Below are positions 16,540 through 28,225 of a stretch of DNA of 64,000 bases, piece by piece. Position numbers and translations under genes: made by a program. Positions within the stretch are counted from its first letter, which is position 1. Each line of letters starts with the position of its first letter. The notes below the pieces were generated by a model. It was not told the DNA's origin. It saw nothing but the letters and a program-made list of their open reading frames with translations, and searched no databases. Source of the stretch: Mesorhizobium sp. ES1-4 (GTDB lineage: Bacteria > Pseudomonadota > Alphaproteobacteria > Rhizobiales > Rhizobiaceae); contig NZ_JAIUGV010000001.1 in NCBI RefSeq assembly GCF_020164745.1, forward strand, positions 434,001-498,000, written 5' to 3'.

Positions 16540-16854
16540 ATGATCGAAGCAGAGATTTTCCGCGCCCTGGCCGACCCGACGCGCCGCGCCGTCTTCGAGC
16601 GCCTCGCCACAAGTGAGATGAGCGTTTCGGAACTGCGCAGCGGCCTGACGGTGTCGCAGCCGGCCGTGTCGCAGCATCTGGGGGTGCTGCGCGGCGCCGG
16701 CTTGGTGGTCGAGCGCCGGGCTGGACGCAACGCTTATTATCGCGCCGATCCGCAGGGGCTTGCCCCGCTGCTCTCCTGGATTGAACGCTATCGGACGTTC
16801 TGGCCGGAACGCATTGAAAAGCTGAAGGCCGTTTTGAAGGACATGGATCAATGA
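16540..16854 (+). CDS. ArsR/SmtB-family transcriptional regulator
   Basis: 104 residues, a winged helix and little else: EIFRALADPTRRAVFERLAT, then SVSELRSGLTVSQPAVSQHL as recognition helix region, then GLVVERRAGRNAYYRADP as the wing. The Cys pair of metal-sensing ArsR proteins (ELCVCDL) is absent, so arsenic or metal sensing is unlikely. This subfamily is regularly paired with an SRPBCC (AHSA1-like) gene, as here, and typically represses its own pair. The dyad at 16513-16530 is the likely operator. Confidence 0.92.
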   Translation: MIEAEIFRALADPTRRAVFERLATSEMSVSELRSGLTVSQPAVSQHLGVLRGAGLVVERRAGRNAYYRADPQGLAPLLSWIERYRTFWPERIEKLKAVLKDMDQ

Positions 16855-16872
16855 AGAATGGATCAATGAAGA
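16843..16872 (+). repeat. 15-bp tandem duplication at the arsR/SRPBCC junction
   Basis: ATGGATCAATGAAGA occurs twice head to tail (16843-16857, 16858-16872). The first copy contains the arsR stop and the SRPBCC start (ATGA). The second copy repeats the ATG, which adds five residues (MKNGS) to the SRPBCC protein. Confidence 0.9.
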
Positions 16873-17330
16873 ACCAAAGCGAAGTCGCCCCGGATGCGCT
16901 CGAATTCGAATACGACCTTGCCGAACCGCCGGAGAAGGTGTGGCGGGCGTTGACCGTGCCGGAATTGCTCGCCGCCTGGATGATGCCGAATGACATCAAG
17001 CCGCGGGCCGGCAGCCGCTTTGCCTTCGCCGGGCCCGACGCGGCGATCGAATGCGAGATCCTCGACGCCGAGCCCGGGCGCCTGCTGCGCTATTCTTGGC
17101 GGGAGCAGCCGAGGGACGCCGCGCGGCGGGATCCACTGGACAGCACCGTCACCTTCACACTCGCCCGCACCCTATCCGGCGGCACGCATCTGCGCGTCGT
17201 CCATGACGGCTTTGCCCGCAAGGCGATGCCAGCGGTAGCCATGGCGGGCGGCGGCTGCCGGCTTTCGCTGCGCGGAGCCGGAAAGCCTATCGCCGCCAAC
17301 GCACCACGTCTTCTGCTGCGCGCGGCCTGA
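16851..17330 (+). CDS. SRPBCC (AHSA1-like) protein
   Basis: 159 residues with an SRPBCC/Bet v1-like ligand pocket: [20 protein letters not shown], then [20 protein letters not shown] and [23 protein letters not shown] in part. Proteins of this class follow ArsR regulators in many bacteria and probably bind small hydrophobic ligands. The last 30 residues ([20 protein letters not shown] and on) lack the Trp-rich helix usual for the family, so a frameshift near 17255 or lineage divergence is possible. It starts in the arsR stop; the second ATG at 16866 would remove a duplicated MKNGS. Confidence 0.8.
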   Translation: MKNGSMKNQSEVAPDALEFEYDLAEPPEKVWRALTVPELLAAWMMPNDIKPRAGSRFAFAGPDAAIECEILDAEPGRLLRYSWREQPRDAARRDPLDSTVTFTLARTLSGGTHLRVVHDGFARKAMPAVAMAGGGCRLSLRGAGKPIAANAPRLLLRAA

Positions 17331-17353
17331 ACACGGAAAATCGGAGAAGAAAA

Positions 17354-17959
17354 ATGAGTGGTGTTGCCGGTCTTGTGCCGATGGTGATCGAGCAATCGAG
17401 CCGCGGCGAACGCGCCTTCGACATTTTTTCGCGGCTGCTGCGCGAGCGCATCGTCTTCATCAACGGCGAGATCAACGACGACGTCTCGGCGCTGGTCTGC
17501 GCACAGCTTCTGTCGCTGGAGTCGGACAATCCAGAAAAAGAGATCTCGCTCTACATCAACTCGCCCGGCGGCATGGTGACCAGCGGCTTCGCCATCTACG
17601 ACACGATGCAATACATCAGTTGCCCGGTATTGACCGTGTGCATGGGCTTTGCCGCATCGATGGGATCCTTCCTGCTGATGGCAGGCACGGCCGGGCGCCG
17701 GATCGCGCTGCCGAACGCGACCATCCTACTGCATCAGCCGCTGGGCGGCTTCCAAGGCCAGGCTTCCGACATCCAGCGGCATGCCGAGCGCATCGGCCAG
17801 ACCAAGCGCCATATGACCGAACTCTATGCCCAGCATTGTGGCCGCAGCTATGAAGAGGTCGAACGCACGCTCGACCGCGACCATTTCATGACCGCCCGCG
17901 AGGCCCAGGCATGGGGCATTGTCGACCATGTTTTCGACACCCGCAAAAAGGCGGCGTAG
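17354..17959 (+). CDS. clpP: ClpP-type protease subunit, extra copy without an unfoldase neighbour
   Basis: Serine protease subunit that forms the tetradecameric Clp chamber. 201 residues; the triad is complete: Ser102 ([11 protein letters not shown]), His127 (ILLHQPLGG) and Asp176 (LDRDHF). The usual N-terminal axial-loop sequence is degenerate ([20 protein letters not shown]), but the residues are alignable with ClpP rather than with SppA or Tsp. There is no clpX or tig beside it, unlike the main clpP locus, so it is one of the several clpP paralogues that rhizobia carry. It is separated from the SRPBCC gene by 23 nt. Confidence 0.88.
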   Translation: MSGVAGLVPMVIEQSSRGERAFDIFSRLLRERIVFINGEINDDVSALVCAQLLSLESDNPEKEISLYINSPGGMVTSGFAIYDTMQYISCPVLTVCMGFAASMGSFLLMAGTAGRRIALPNATILLHQPLGGFQGQASDIQRHAERIGQTKRHMTELYAQHCGRSYEEVERTLDRDHFMTAREAQAWGIVDHVFDTRKKAA

Positions 17960-18047
17960 GACCAGAACAAAGTCAAATCCTGCTGGGTATCGAAGATTTG
18001 ACGATACCGGTCTGGCTCCGGTAGCGGCAGGCCTCTATAACAGAGGG

Positions 18048-18347
18048 ATGACCGATACTCGTCGATCCGAAACGTCGCACCGTGTCACTGCCGCCGTGGC
18101 GCTCATAATCGCCGGCCTTGTGTCCGGCCCGGCGCTTGCCGACGACGCCTCAGCGTCGCCGCCAAAAAGCGCCCTGCCCGGCGTAACCGGCGACTATCGC
18201 ATCGCCAAGCCGGCCCCGGTGCCCGAACCCGACGACGCGTTCCCCAGCAGCGGCAACGGGCAGTTCAAGATCGGCGATACGGATGTCAGGATTTCCGGCA
18301 GCATCACCGTCGATGTTGGGGCCGGCGGGATCAAGCCGCCCAGATAG
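18048..18347 (+). CDS. Small secreted hypothetical protein
   Basis: 99 residues. A basic start, MTDTRRSETSHRV, is followed by a hydrophobic core TAAVALIIAGLVSGPALADD, cut after ALA. The mature part is Pro-rich (AKPAPVPEPDDAFPSS) and ends IGDTDVRISGSITVDVGAGG, a pattern seen at the ends of short rhizobial exported proteins. I do not know its function. The ATG at 18048 has AGAGGG just upstream. A strong terminator follows at 18396. Confidence 0.65.
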   Translation: MTDTRRSETSHRVTAAVALIIAGLVSGPALADDASASPPKSALPGVTGDYRIAKPAPVPEPDDAFPSSGNGQFKIGDTDVRISGSITVDVGAGGIKPPR

Positions 18348-18395
18348 GCAGAGATGGCGAGCCTGCCAACTCGAGCCGTCCGCCCAAAAGAACAG

Positions 18396-18433
18396 CCCCG
18401 CCGTGCCTTGGGCAAACGGACGGGGCTTTTCTG
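18396..18433 (+). terminator. Rho-independent terminator after the clpP/secreted-protein unit
   Basis: AGCCCCGCCGT pairs with ACGGACGGGGCT (one bulge) around CCTTGGGCAA, followed by TTTTCT on the plus strand. Confidence 0.75.
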
Positions 18434-18848
18434 GATCTCAAATCCATTTTTTGTCGGGAGAGTACTGCCGACGTTGGATTTCGGATGCTTCGCGGCATTC
18501 AGCCGACGATCCGACTAACAGTCTCTGATTTTAGGGGATACGGCAGGTCACGGTTTGTCGGGCGGCGCAAACGCCTGCCTCTGGCACTTATGCCTGCCGC
18601 GGCTTCAATGACAACTGAAGCCCTGGGGGACTGTCCGGTGGCGTCATGCTCCGCTCCTTTTGTCCGTTGCGACATTGTCGTGGCGAAGCGCAAATCGCAA
18701 ATGCCTGCGGCGTCTCGCAGGCCGCCTTGGGGCGGCGAGGCCATCGAAAGACAGCCGGCTTCGCTGACTTCTGGAGACTGCCCCCCTGCGCCGGCCACGT
18801 CAACCATCAATAGCCGGTTACGGAAAAATGTGATCACCAAGAGGTTAC
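18434..18848. other. 415 bp without a convincing gene; several short hairpins
   Basis: Frames are open on both strands here, but none has a ribosome site or family resemblance. The stretch contains CCTGCG/CGCAGG (6-bp arms) next to CCGCC/GGCGG. CCTGGGGGACTGTCC at 18622 is roughly the reverse complement of GGAGACTGCCCCCCTG at 18773. A small degenerate palindromic element of about 165 bp is possible. Confidence 0.4.
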
Positions 18849-18885
18849 GTTCAGGTCAGTTTCTGCACAGCTTTGTCAGGAGCGT

Positions 18886-18900
18886 GTTCGGCCTTTGTTC
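18886..18900 (+). promoter_or_regulatory. LexA (SOS) box upstream of uvrA
   Basis: GTTC-GGCCTTT-GTTC, an exact GTTC-N7-GTTC, 150 nt before the uvrA ATG. A second, imperfect copy, GTTC-AGGTCAG-TTTC (18849-18863), lies 37 nt further upstream. Confidence 0.8.
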
Positions 18901-19050
18901 TTTCCGCTTGCCCCTTCGCGCGAAAGACGGTTAAACGACTCTGTCGAGAGTTGTGGCGTGTCTCGACGTGGCGGCAAAAAGACCTACATAGGGGATGGCT
19001 GGGAAAACCCGCCAATCCCATGAATTCCAGATCCGAGGCGGCGACCGGCC

Positions 19051-21971
<2,921 letters not shown>

Positions 21972-21972
<1 letters not shown>

Positions 21973-22382
21973 TGGCGACGAACGGCATCATTTCGCTTCG
22001 GAGCCGCTTCGGCGTGACCGAGACCATCGATCGGTTGGCCGAAACTGCCGCCCGTGCCGGACTGCGCGTCTTCGCGCGCATCGATCACGCGGCCGGCGCG
22101 CGCGATGTCGGCGCGTCGCTGCGGCCGACGGAACTGCTGATTTTCGGCAATCCGAGGGGCGGCACACCGCTGATGCAGGACCAGCAGCTTGCCGGCATCG
22201 ACCTGCCGGTGAAGGCGCTGGCCTGGGAGGATGCGGAAGGCAAGGTGTGGCTGTCCTGCAATGACGCGCATTGGCTGGCTGAGCGCCATGGGCTCGGCGA
22301 TGCCAGCCGCGATGCTGTCACCGCCATTGCCGCAGGCATGGAAAAGGTGATTGCGGCCGCTGCCGGGATGGACCGATCATGA
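21972..22382 (+). CDS. DUF302-domain protein
   Basis: 136 residues: SRFGVTETIDRLAETAARAG, FARIDHAAGARDVG, LLIFGNPRGGTPLMQ and LPVKALAWEDAEGKVWLSC are the DUF302 blocks. The domain is a small alpha/beta fold of unknown function, found alone or fused to thioredoxin-like and membrane parts. No signal peptide. The ATG at 21972 overlaps the uvrA stop and the gene's own stop overlaps the GNAT start, so it belongs to the uvrA operon. Confidence 0.88.
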
Positions 22383-22843
22383 GGCTTGCCCGCCCCGAAG
22401 ATCTCGCCGCGATCGTCGCGCTGACGCAAGCGGCTTATGCTCCTTACGACGCCATACTCGACGCGCCGCCGATCCCGGTTACCGAGGACTACGCACCGCG
22501 TATCGCCCGGGGCGAGGTCTGGCTTCTGGAGAGTGGCGACAGCCTTGCCGGACTGATCACGCTGGAACGCCATCCCGACCACGCGATGATCTTCTCCGTC
22601 GCGGTCGCTCCCGCCTTCCAGGGCAAGGGATTTGGCATAGCACTGCTCGATCACGCGGATGAACAGGCGCGTCTGTGGGGTTTGGCGGAAGTGCGGCTCT
22701 ACACCAACGCGAAGATGGAACGGAACATCGCGCTCTATACCGCCTGCGGCTACCGTGAAACCGGTCGCCGGCCCAATCCCTACCGGCCGGGATGGATACT
22801 GGTCGACATGGCCAAGCCGCTCGACAGGTCCACCACGGCCTGA
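22379..22843 (+). CDS. GNAT-family N-acetyltransferase
   Basis: 154 residues starting MRLARPEDLAAIVALTQAAY, with the acetyl-CoA loop in FSVAVAPAFQGKGFGIALLD (Q-x-x-G-x-G/A form) and the closing LYTNAKMERNIALYTACGYR. The acceptor is unknown. Start and stop overlaps (ATGA, 22379-22382) place it in the uvrA-DUF302 transcript. Confidence 0.9.
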   Translation: MRLARPEDLAAIVALTQAAYAPYDAILDAPPIPVTEDYAPRIARGEVWLLESGDSLAGLITLERHPDHAMIFSVAVAPAFQGKGFGIALLDHADEQARLWGLAEVRLYTNAKMERNIALYTACGYRETGRRPNPYRPGWILVDMAKPLDRSTTA

Positions 22844-22871
22844 TCGCCATTAGAAATCTGGGAGGACGACA

Positions 22872-23678
22872 ATGACCGCATCAGGAAAAATCCGCGCCGG
22901 CATGGGCGGCTGGACGTTCGAGCCCTGGGACACGTCCTTCTATCCCGAAAAACTGTCGAAGGCCAAGCAACTGCAATATGCCACCCGGCAAGTGCCGAGC
23001 ATCGAGGTCAACGGCACCTATTATTCCAGCTTCAAGGAGCCGACTTTCGTCAAATGGGCCAACGAAGCGCCTGACGGTTTCGTCTATTCGCTGAAAGGCA
23101 ACCGCTTCGTCACCAACCGGCGTGTCCTGGGCGAAGCCGGCGAATCGATGATGCGTTTCCTGGGGTCCGGCGTGGCCGCGCTCGGCGAAAAACTCGGACC
23201 GATCCTGTGGCAGTTCGCGCCGACCAAGAAGTTCGACCCGGACGATTTCGAAGCGTTCCTGAAACTGCTGCCGGAAAAGCAGGACGGCGTCGCGCTGCGC
23301 CACGCGCTTGAAGTGCGCAACGACAGTTTCATCGCGCCGGAATTCGCCGCGCTCGCGCGCAAATACAAGGCGGCGATCGTCTATGCCGACCATGCCAAAT
23401 ATCCTGACATCGCCGATGTCACCGGCGATTTCGTCTATGCACGGCTGCAGACCGGCAGTGACGACAATCCCGATTGCTACACGCCAAAGGGCCTCGATGA
23501 ATGGGCCGCGCGCGCCAGGATTTGGGCGCGGGGCGAGCAGCCGGCCGATCTGCGGCGCGCCGACTCCGCCACCGATGCCCCGGTCCAGCCGCGCGACGTG
23601 TTCGTCTACTTCATCACCGAGGGCAAGGTGCGCGCGCCGTTCGGAGCGATGGCGCTGATGAAGCGCCTGGCCGGCTGA
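22872..23678 (+). CDS. DUF72-family (YecE-like) protein
   Basis: 268 residues, a TIM-barrel-like DUF72 protein: IRAGMGGWTFEPWDTSFYP, VPSIEVNGTYYSSFKEPTF, PDGFVYSLKGNRFVT, and late VYARLQTGSDD and FVYFITEGKVRAPFGAMAL. The family is widespread and biochemically uncharacterised; a nuclease-like role has been suggested from its fold. The ATG has GGAGG 7 nt upstream. It is 28 nt from the GNAT gene and is probably the last gene of the uvrA operon. Confidence 0.9.
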   Translation: MTASGKIRAGMGGWTFEPWDTSFYPEKLSKAKQLQYATRQVPSIEVNGTYYSSFKEPTFVKWANEAPDGFVYSLKGNRFVTNRRVLGEAGESMMRFLGSGVAALGEKLGPILWQFAPTKKFDPDDFEAFLKLLPEKQDGVALRHALEVRNDSFIAPEFAALARKYKAAIVYADHAKYPDIADVTGDFVYARLQTGSDDNPDCYTPKGLDEWAARARIWARGEQPADLRRADSATDAPVQPRDVFVYFITEGKVRAPFGAMALMKRLAG

Positions 23679-23860
23679 AAAAGCATCAGTCGGTTCCAGC
23701 TACACACTATAAGTGCGTCGCCTACGCGTTTTGCGCATAGAAGAGGGCTTATTCCTGGGCATCTTCGCCACGATCGTAACCTTATCGACACTTCCTTGTT
23801 GCATGAATGCGCCGATACCAAGCCGCAAAGCTGGAGTCGCCGCCGGCAGGGAAGAGGGGC

Positions 23861-25009
23861 ATGTCGCTCGACTACACTTCACTTCTGCTGGCTGTCGGGT
23901 TCTCCGCCGCTTGCCTCAGCCTGACATTGTTCGGCATGTGGCTCACCGCCCGCTCGGAAAAATTCCTGCTGACATGGGCAGTCAGCCTGGTGTTCGTGGT
24001 CGGCGATATTTTCATCTATGACGCCTATATCGAGATGCCCGGCCGCCTGCTCGGCATCGCCACCTCAGCGTTCCTACTGATCGGCTTTTGGGCCATGTTG
24101 GGTGCCGCCTATCAGTTCCGAACCGGCGGCTCACCGCTGTCGCGGGCGCCGTGGGGTTGCGTTTGCTTGGTGATAGCGTTGCCTCCCATGGCTTTGGGCT
24201 ATGATGGCCTCGGCTTCATATTCGAGAATATGTTCGCCGCCCTGCTCCTCTTCGCCACGGCGTTCGAATACTGGCGGGGCCGCGATGAGGCGCCCGCTCT
24301 GACGATCGGCATCACCGCGCTCTATTCAGCCACCGCCGCCTCCTTCGCGCTCTGCGCCATGGTGCTTGCCTGGGATGGAAAACTGATCCTGGGCCATGCG
24401 CCAAGCAACTGGGCCGAGGAACTCAGCCTCATCGTCGTTATCGCCAGCATGACGGGTATCGGCGCGCTCTCGCTTGCCCTCAACCAGGGCCGCCTGGCAA
24501 GACACCACCATCGCAACGCCCTGACGGATCCCTTGACCGGCCTGCTCAACCGGCGAGCTCTGTTCGACATGCACGGCGACGCCCCGGTCGGCGCCTTTAC
24601 CGCGGTGGTCGTTTTCGACCTCGACAACTTCAAAGCCATCAACGACGAATTCGGCCACGCGGCGGGCGACGAGGTGCTGAAAGTGTTCGCCAGGGTGCTC
24701 GCCGGCAATCTTCGCCAGACCGACGTCGCCGCGCGCATGGGAGGCGAAGAATTCGTACTGGTGCTGAAGCGCACCCTGCCGGAAACGGTCGAGGAATCGG
24801 CGGAGCGCATCCGGACCGTATTCGCGACGCGGCTGATAGAAACCGAGACCGGCCCGCTGAGCTGCACGGTCAGTGCCGGTTTTGCCTTTGGCAGCAAGGA
24901 AGGGCTCAGCTTCGACAAGGTGCTCAGTGCCGCCGACAAGGCCCTCTACGACGCCAAGCGCGGAGGCCGCAACCGCGTCATCGCCTCCCCATTCCGACGC
25001 GCGGGCTGA
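23861..25009 (+). CDS. Membrane-bound diguanylate cyclase (GGDEF)
   Basis: 382 residues: about six N-terminal membrane helices (to about residue 200), then a GGDEF domain starting DPLTGLLNRRALFD. The active site is GGEEF (RMGGEEFVLVL) and the product-inhibition site RxxD is present five residues earlier (RQTD), so it should make cyclic di-GMP and be feedback-inhibited. No EAL domain. The ATG at 23861 has GGAAGAGGGG upstream; an in-frame ATG at 23807 has none. It stands alone, 182 nt after the DUF72 gene, so its target process cannot be inferred from context. Confidence 0.9.
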   Translation: MSLDYTSLLLAVGFSAACLSLTLFGMWLTARSEKFLLTWAVSLVFVVGDIFIYDAYIEMPGRLLGIATSAFLLIGFWAMLGAAYQFRTGGSPLSRAPWGCVCLVIALPPMALGYDGLGFIFENMFAALLLFATAFEYWRGRDEAPALTIGITALYSATAASFALCAMVLAWDGKLILGHAPSNWAEELSLIVVIASMTGIGALSLALNQGRLARHHHRNALTDPLTGLLNRRALFDMHGDAPVGAFTAVVVFDLDNFKAINDEFGHAAGDEVLKVFARVLAGNLRQTDVAARMGGEEFVLVLKRTLPETVEESAERIRTVFATRLIETETGPLSCTVSAGFAFGSKEGLSFDKVLSAADKALYDAKRGGRNRVIASPFRRAG

Positions 25010-25030
25010 TCATGCGAGCAGAGCTCGCCC

Positions 25031-25207
25031 CTAGGCTGCCATGACGATCTCGTTAAAGGTATCGAGATCGACATAGAACACTTTGGTGATCTCCTCGATC
25101 AGATCGTCGTATTCGCAGCCTTGCGACCTCAAGATGTTGATGGCCGTAATGATATCGACGCGCTCGGTAAGCCGCCGCTTCTGGTGGTCCTCGACGTAAC
25201 GTTCCAT
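25031..25207 (-). CDS. 58-residue hypothetical protein
   Basis: Reads MERYVEDHQKRRLTERVDII, then TAINILRSQGCEYDDLIEEI and ends in a stretch with FYVDLDTFNEIVMAA. It is charged and probably helical, with no membrane segment. AAGGGACGG lies just before the ATG, and codon use matches the neighbours. Short proteins of this type are conserved in rhizobia without assigned function. It converges with the diguanylate cyclase gene. Confidence 0.6.
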   Translation of the reverse strand: MERYVEDHQKRRLTERVDIITAINILRSQGCEYDDLIEEITKVFYVDLDTFNEIVMAA

Positions 25208-25471
25208 GGCCGTCCCTTAGCCTGTGTGCCCAAACGCGTTTGAACGACAATCAGATCGGGAAGCTAGGAAGCCTTGCTTGCGTGGAACTTGCAGAACCTT
25301 CGCCGCGCCTCGATCTGCGATAACCAGACTGATACGGAAGCGGCCGACTCACAAAGCCTGGAAAAGACTAGCATGGGACATTGCGTGTGCCACGGGCGCG
25401 GCCTGACCGCACGGAAGAAATATTGGACTTGCAAAGAATTTCGGATCTTCAGATGAAAGTCAGTACCGATT

Positions 25472-26167
25472 CTAGACCGTGAGGAATTTGCGGACATCGG
25501 CGCGGTCTAAATCTTCCGCCGGGCCGGTATGGACGATCTGGCCCCGGTCCATGATGTTGACCTCGTCGGCGAGTTCGCGGCAGAAGTCGAGATACTGTTC
25601 GACCAGCAGCACCGCGATACCGGTCCGGTCGCGCAGATAGCGGATGGCGCGGCCGATGTCCTTGATCACAGAGGGTTGGATGCCTTCGGTCGGCTCGTCG
25701 AGCACCAGGAGTTTCGGCCGCATCACCAGCGCCCTGCCGATGGCGAGTTGCTGTTGCTGGCCGCCGGAAAGATCGCCGCCACGGCGGCCGAGCATCTGCT
25801 TCAGCACCGGAAAAAGCTCGAAAACGTACGCCGGCACGTTGCGGTCGGCGCGCCTCAGGGGCGCGAAACCGGATTCGAGGTTTTCCCGCACGCTGAGCAG
25901 TGGAAAGATCTCCCTGCCCTGCGGCACGAATGCGATGCCCGACCGGGCGCGGTCATACGCCGCGCTCCGGTCGAGCGCCTTCCCCTCGAAGGCAACGCTT
26001 CCGCTCGTCAGCCGGTGGTGGCCGACGATCGATCTCATCAAACTGGTCTTGCCGACGCCATTACGGCCGAGCACGCAGGTGATCTGGCCCGCACCCGCCT
26101 TTAGCGACACGCCGCGCAACGCCTGGGCGGCGCCGTAGTGGAGCGTGGCTTTGGAAACTTCGAGCAT
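25472..26167 (-). CDS. urtE: Urea ABC transporter ATPase UrtE
   Basis: 231 residues, one of the two ATPases of the branched-chain-type urea importer. Walker A is GRNGVGKTSLMR, signature LSGGQQQQLAIGRAL, Walker B LLVLDEPTEGIQPSVI. The GIQPSVIKDI tail and short length separate UrtE from LivF. It is the last gene of urtABCDE, 69 nt after urtD. No terminator is seen in the 264 nt beyond it (25208-25471), which also hold no gene. Confidence 0.95.
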   Translation of the reverse strand: MLEVSKATLHYGAAQALRGVSLKAGAGQITCVLGRNGVGKTSLMRSIVGHHRLTSGSVAFEGKALDRSAAYDRARSGIAFVPQGREIFPLLSVRENLESGFAPLRRADRNVPAYVFELFPVLKQMLGRRGGDLSGGQQQQLAIGRALVMRPKLLVLDEPTEGIQPSVIKDIGRAIRYLRDRTGIAVLLVEQYLDFCRELADEVNIMDRGQIVHTGPAEDLDRADVRKFLTV

Positions 26168-26236
26168 GTCAGCGCTTTCTCCAGAATCGAAGAAGCGACG
26201 TGTCGAAGTGATGGAATTGCACGCGCCAGACCATGA

Positions 26237-26983
26237 TCATCTCCCCAGATAGACCTCGACGACGCGCTCGTCGGCCGAAACGAAATCGAGCGTGCCTTCA
26301 GAGAGTACCGAGCCCTCATGCAAGCAGGTCACCTTGACGCCGAGTTCGCGCACGAAATGCATGTCGTGTTCGACGACGATGACAGAATGATCGCGGGCAA
26401 TATCCCTGAGCAGACGCGCGGTCTCTTCGGTCTCGGCATCGGTCATGCCCGCGACCGGCTCATCGACCAGCAGCAGCTTCGGATCCTGCGCCAAGAGCAT
26501 GCCGATCTCGAGCCACTGCTTCTGACCGTGGCTGAGATTGGCGGCGAGCTCATTGCGTTTGTCGCCCAGCCGGATGACACCAAGAATGTCATCGATCTGC
26601 CGCGCCTCGGCAACCGAGCGGCGATGAAACAGCGCCGGGAAGATCGAACGCGGTCCCTTCAGCGCCAGCATCAGGTTTTCCTCGATCGTGTGGCTCTCGA
26701 ACACCGTCGGCTTCTGGAATTTGCGGCCGATGCCCATCATGGCGATCTCGGCTTCATCATGCCTGGTCAGATCCACCTGGCCGTCGAAGAACACTTCGCC
26801 CTCGTCGGGGCGGGTCTTGCCGGTGACGATGTCCATCATCGTCGTCTTGCCGGCACCGTTCGGGCCGATGACGGCGCGCATTTCGCCCTTGTCGAGCACC
26901 AGCGACAGATTGTTGATGGCGCGAAAGCCGTCGAAGGAGACCGAGACGCCGTCGAGATAAAGGATGGTGTTGGATTTGCTCAT
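26237..26983 (-). CDS. urtD: Urea ABC transporter ATPase UrtD
   Basis: 248 residues, LivG-like. Walker A GPNGAGKTTMMD, the family's KTRPDEGEVFFDGQVDLT, signature LSHGQKQWLEIGMLL (with SHGQ in place of SGGQ, which is usual for UrtD) and Walker B LLLVDEPVAGMT. It begins 6 nt after urtC and pairs with UrtE to drive transport. Confidence 0.95.
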   Translation of the reverse strand: MSKSNTILYLDGVSVSFDGFRAINNLSLVLDKGEMRAVIGPNGAGKTTMMDIVTGKTRPDEGEVFFDGQVDLTRHDEAEIAMMGIGRKFQKPTVFESHTIEENLMLALKGPRSIFPALFHRRSVAEARQIDDILGVIRLGDKRNELAANLSHGQKQWLEIGMLLAQDPKLLLVDEPVAGMTDAETEETARLLRDIARDHSVIVVEHDMHFVRELGVKVTCLHEGSVLSEGTLDFVSADERVVEVYLGR

Positions 26984-26989
26984 GGGCGC

Positions 26990-28225
26990 TTACTCCGCCG
27001 CCTGTGGTTCGGGGTCGGACCAGGACCATTCACCTGGATTTCTGGCCGGCGAGCGGGCGGGCTTCGAGGTCGCGGACGCGACTCCCGCCTCGGCGCCGGC
27101 TTCTTCAGCGAGGGAAGCCGCGCGCAGCGCCCTGGCGTTGCCGCGCCAGTTGTCCCACATGCCGACGATGCCCTTGGGCAGGAGCAAGGTGACGGCAACG
27201 AACAGGCCGCCCAGCGCGAACAGCCAGAATTCCGGCAGCACGCCCGTGAACCAGGATTTTCCGGCATTGACCAGCAACGCGCCAATGATGGGTCCGACAA
27301 TGGTGCCGCGTCCGCCGACGGCGGCCCAGATCACCACTTCGATGGAGTTGGAGGGTTCGAACTCGCCGGGATTGATGATGCCCACCTGCGGCACGTAAAG
27401 CGCCCCGGCAATGCCTGCCATGACGGCCGAAACCGTGAAGGCGAACAGTTTCACATTTTCGGCCCGCCAGCCGAGGAAACGCGTGCGGCTCTCGGCGTCG
27501 CGCACGGCCATCAGCAGCTTGCCGTATTTGGAGCCGACAATCGCCCAGGTAACGAAGACGGCGAGGGCAAGCATTACCGCGCTGGCCGCGAACAGCGCCG
27601 AACGGGTCGCGTCGGCCTGCACGTTGAAGCCGAGAATATCCTTGAAATCGGTCAGGCCATTGTTGCCGCCGAAACCCATGTCGTTGCGGAAAAAGGCGAG
27701 CAGCAGCGCATAGGTCATCGCTTGGGTGATGATCGAGAGATAGACACCGGTGACGCGGCTGCGGAAGGCGAACCAGCCGAAGACGAAGGCGAGCAGGCCG
27801 GGCACCGCCAGCACCATGAGGCCCGCGAACCAGAAATGGTCGAAGCCGGTCCAGAACCAGGGCAATTCCTTGTAGTTCAGGAACACCATGAAATCGGGCA
27901 GGATCGGATTGCCGTAGACCCCGCGCGAACCGATCTGGCGCATAAGATACATGCCCATCGCATAGCCGCCGAGCGCGAAGAAGGCGCCGTGGCCGAGCGA
28001 GAGAATGCCGCAATAACCCCAGACGAGGTCGAGCGAGAGCGCCAGCAGCGCATAGCAGAGATATTTGCCGGTCAGCGCCACGATGTAGGCCGGAATGTAG
28101 AAGGCGCTCGATGGCGATACCGCCAGGTTGAGCAGCGGCACGATGATGGCGGCCGCCAGCAGGGCGAAAATGGTGATGGCGATGCGACGGTCGGCACCGG
28201 CGGAGAAGAAGCGCCCCGAGATCAT
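26990..28225 (-). CDS. urtC: Urea ABC transporter permease UrtC
   Basis: 411 residues, LivM-like permease with about ten helices. Family blocks: LLALSLDLVWGYCGILSLGH, NKG-type FNDMGFGGNNGLTDFKDILG in part, and AAVGGRGTIVGPIIGALLVN. A charged tail of about 40 residues (EEAGAEAGVASATSKPARSP) follows the last helix. The ATG at 28225 overlaps the urtB stop (ATGA), so the two permeases are translated together. Confidence 0.95.
   Translation of the reverse strand: MISGRFFSAGADRRIAITIFALLAAAIIVPLLNLAVSPSSAFYIPAYIVALTGKYLCYALLALSLDLVWGYCGILSLGHGAFFALGGYAMGMYLMRQIGSRGVYGNPILPDFMVFLNYKELPWFWTGFDHFWFAGLMVLAVPGLLAFVFGWFAFRSRVTGVYLSIITQAMTYALLLAFFRNDMGFGGNNGLTDFKDILGFNVQADATRSALFAASAVMLALAVFVTWAIVGSKYGKLLMAVRDAESRTRFLGWRAENVKLFAFTVSAVMAGIAGALYVPQVGIINPGEFEPSNSIEVVIWAAVGGRGTIVGPIIGALLVNAGKSWFTGVLPEFWLFALGGLFVAVTLLLPKGIVGMWDNWRGNARALRAASLAEEAGAEAGVASATSKPARSPARNPGEWSWSDPEPQAAE

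Noticed and set aside
18485..18934. Open frame of 149 codons between the terminator and uvrA
   Set aside because: No ribosome site, Ser/Arg-rich shifting composition, and it overlaps the LexA box.
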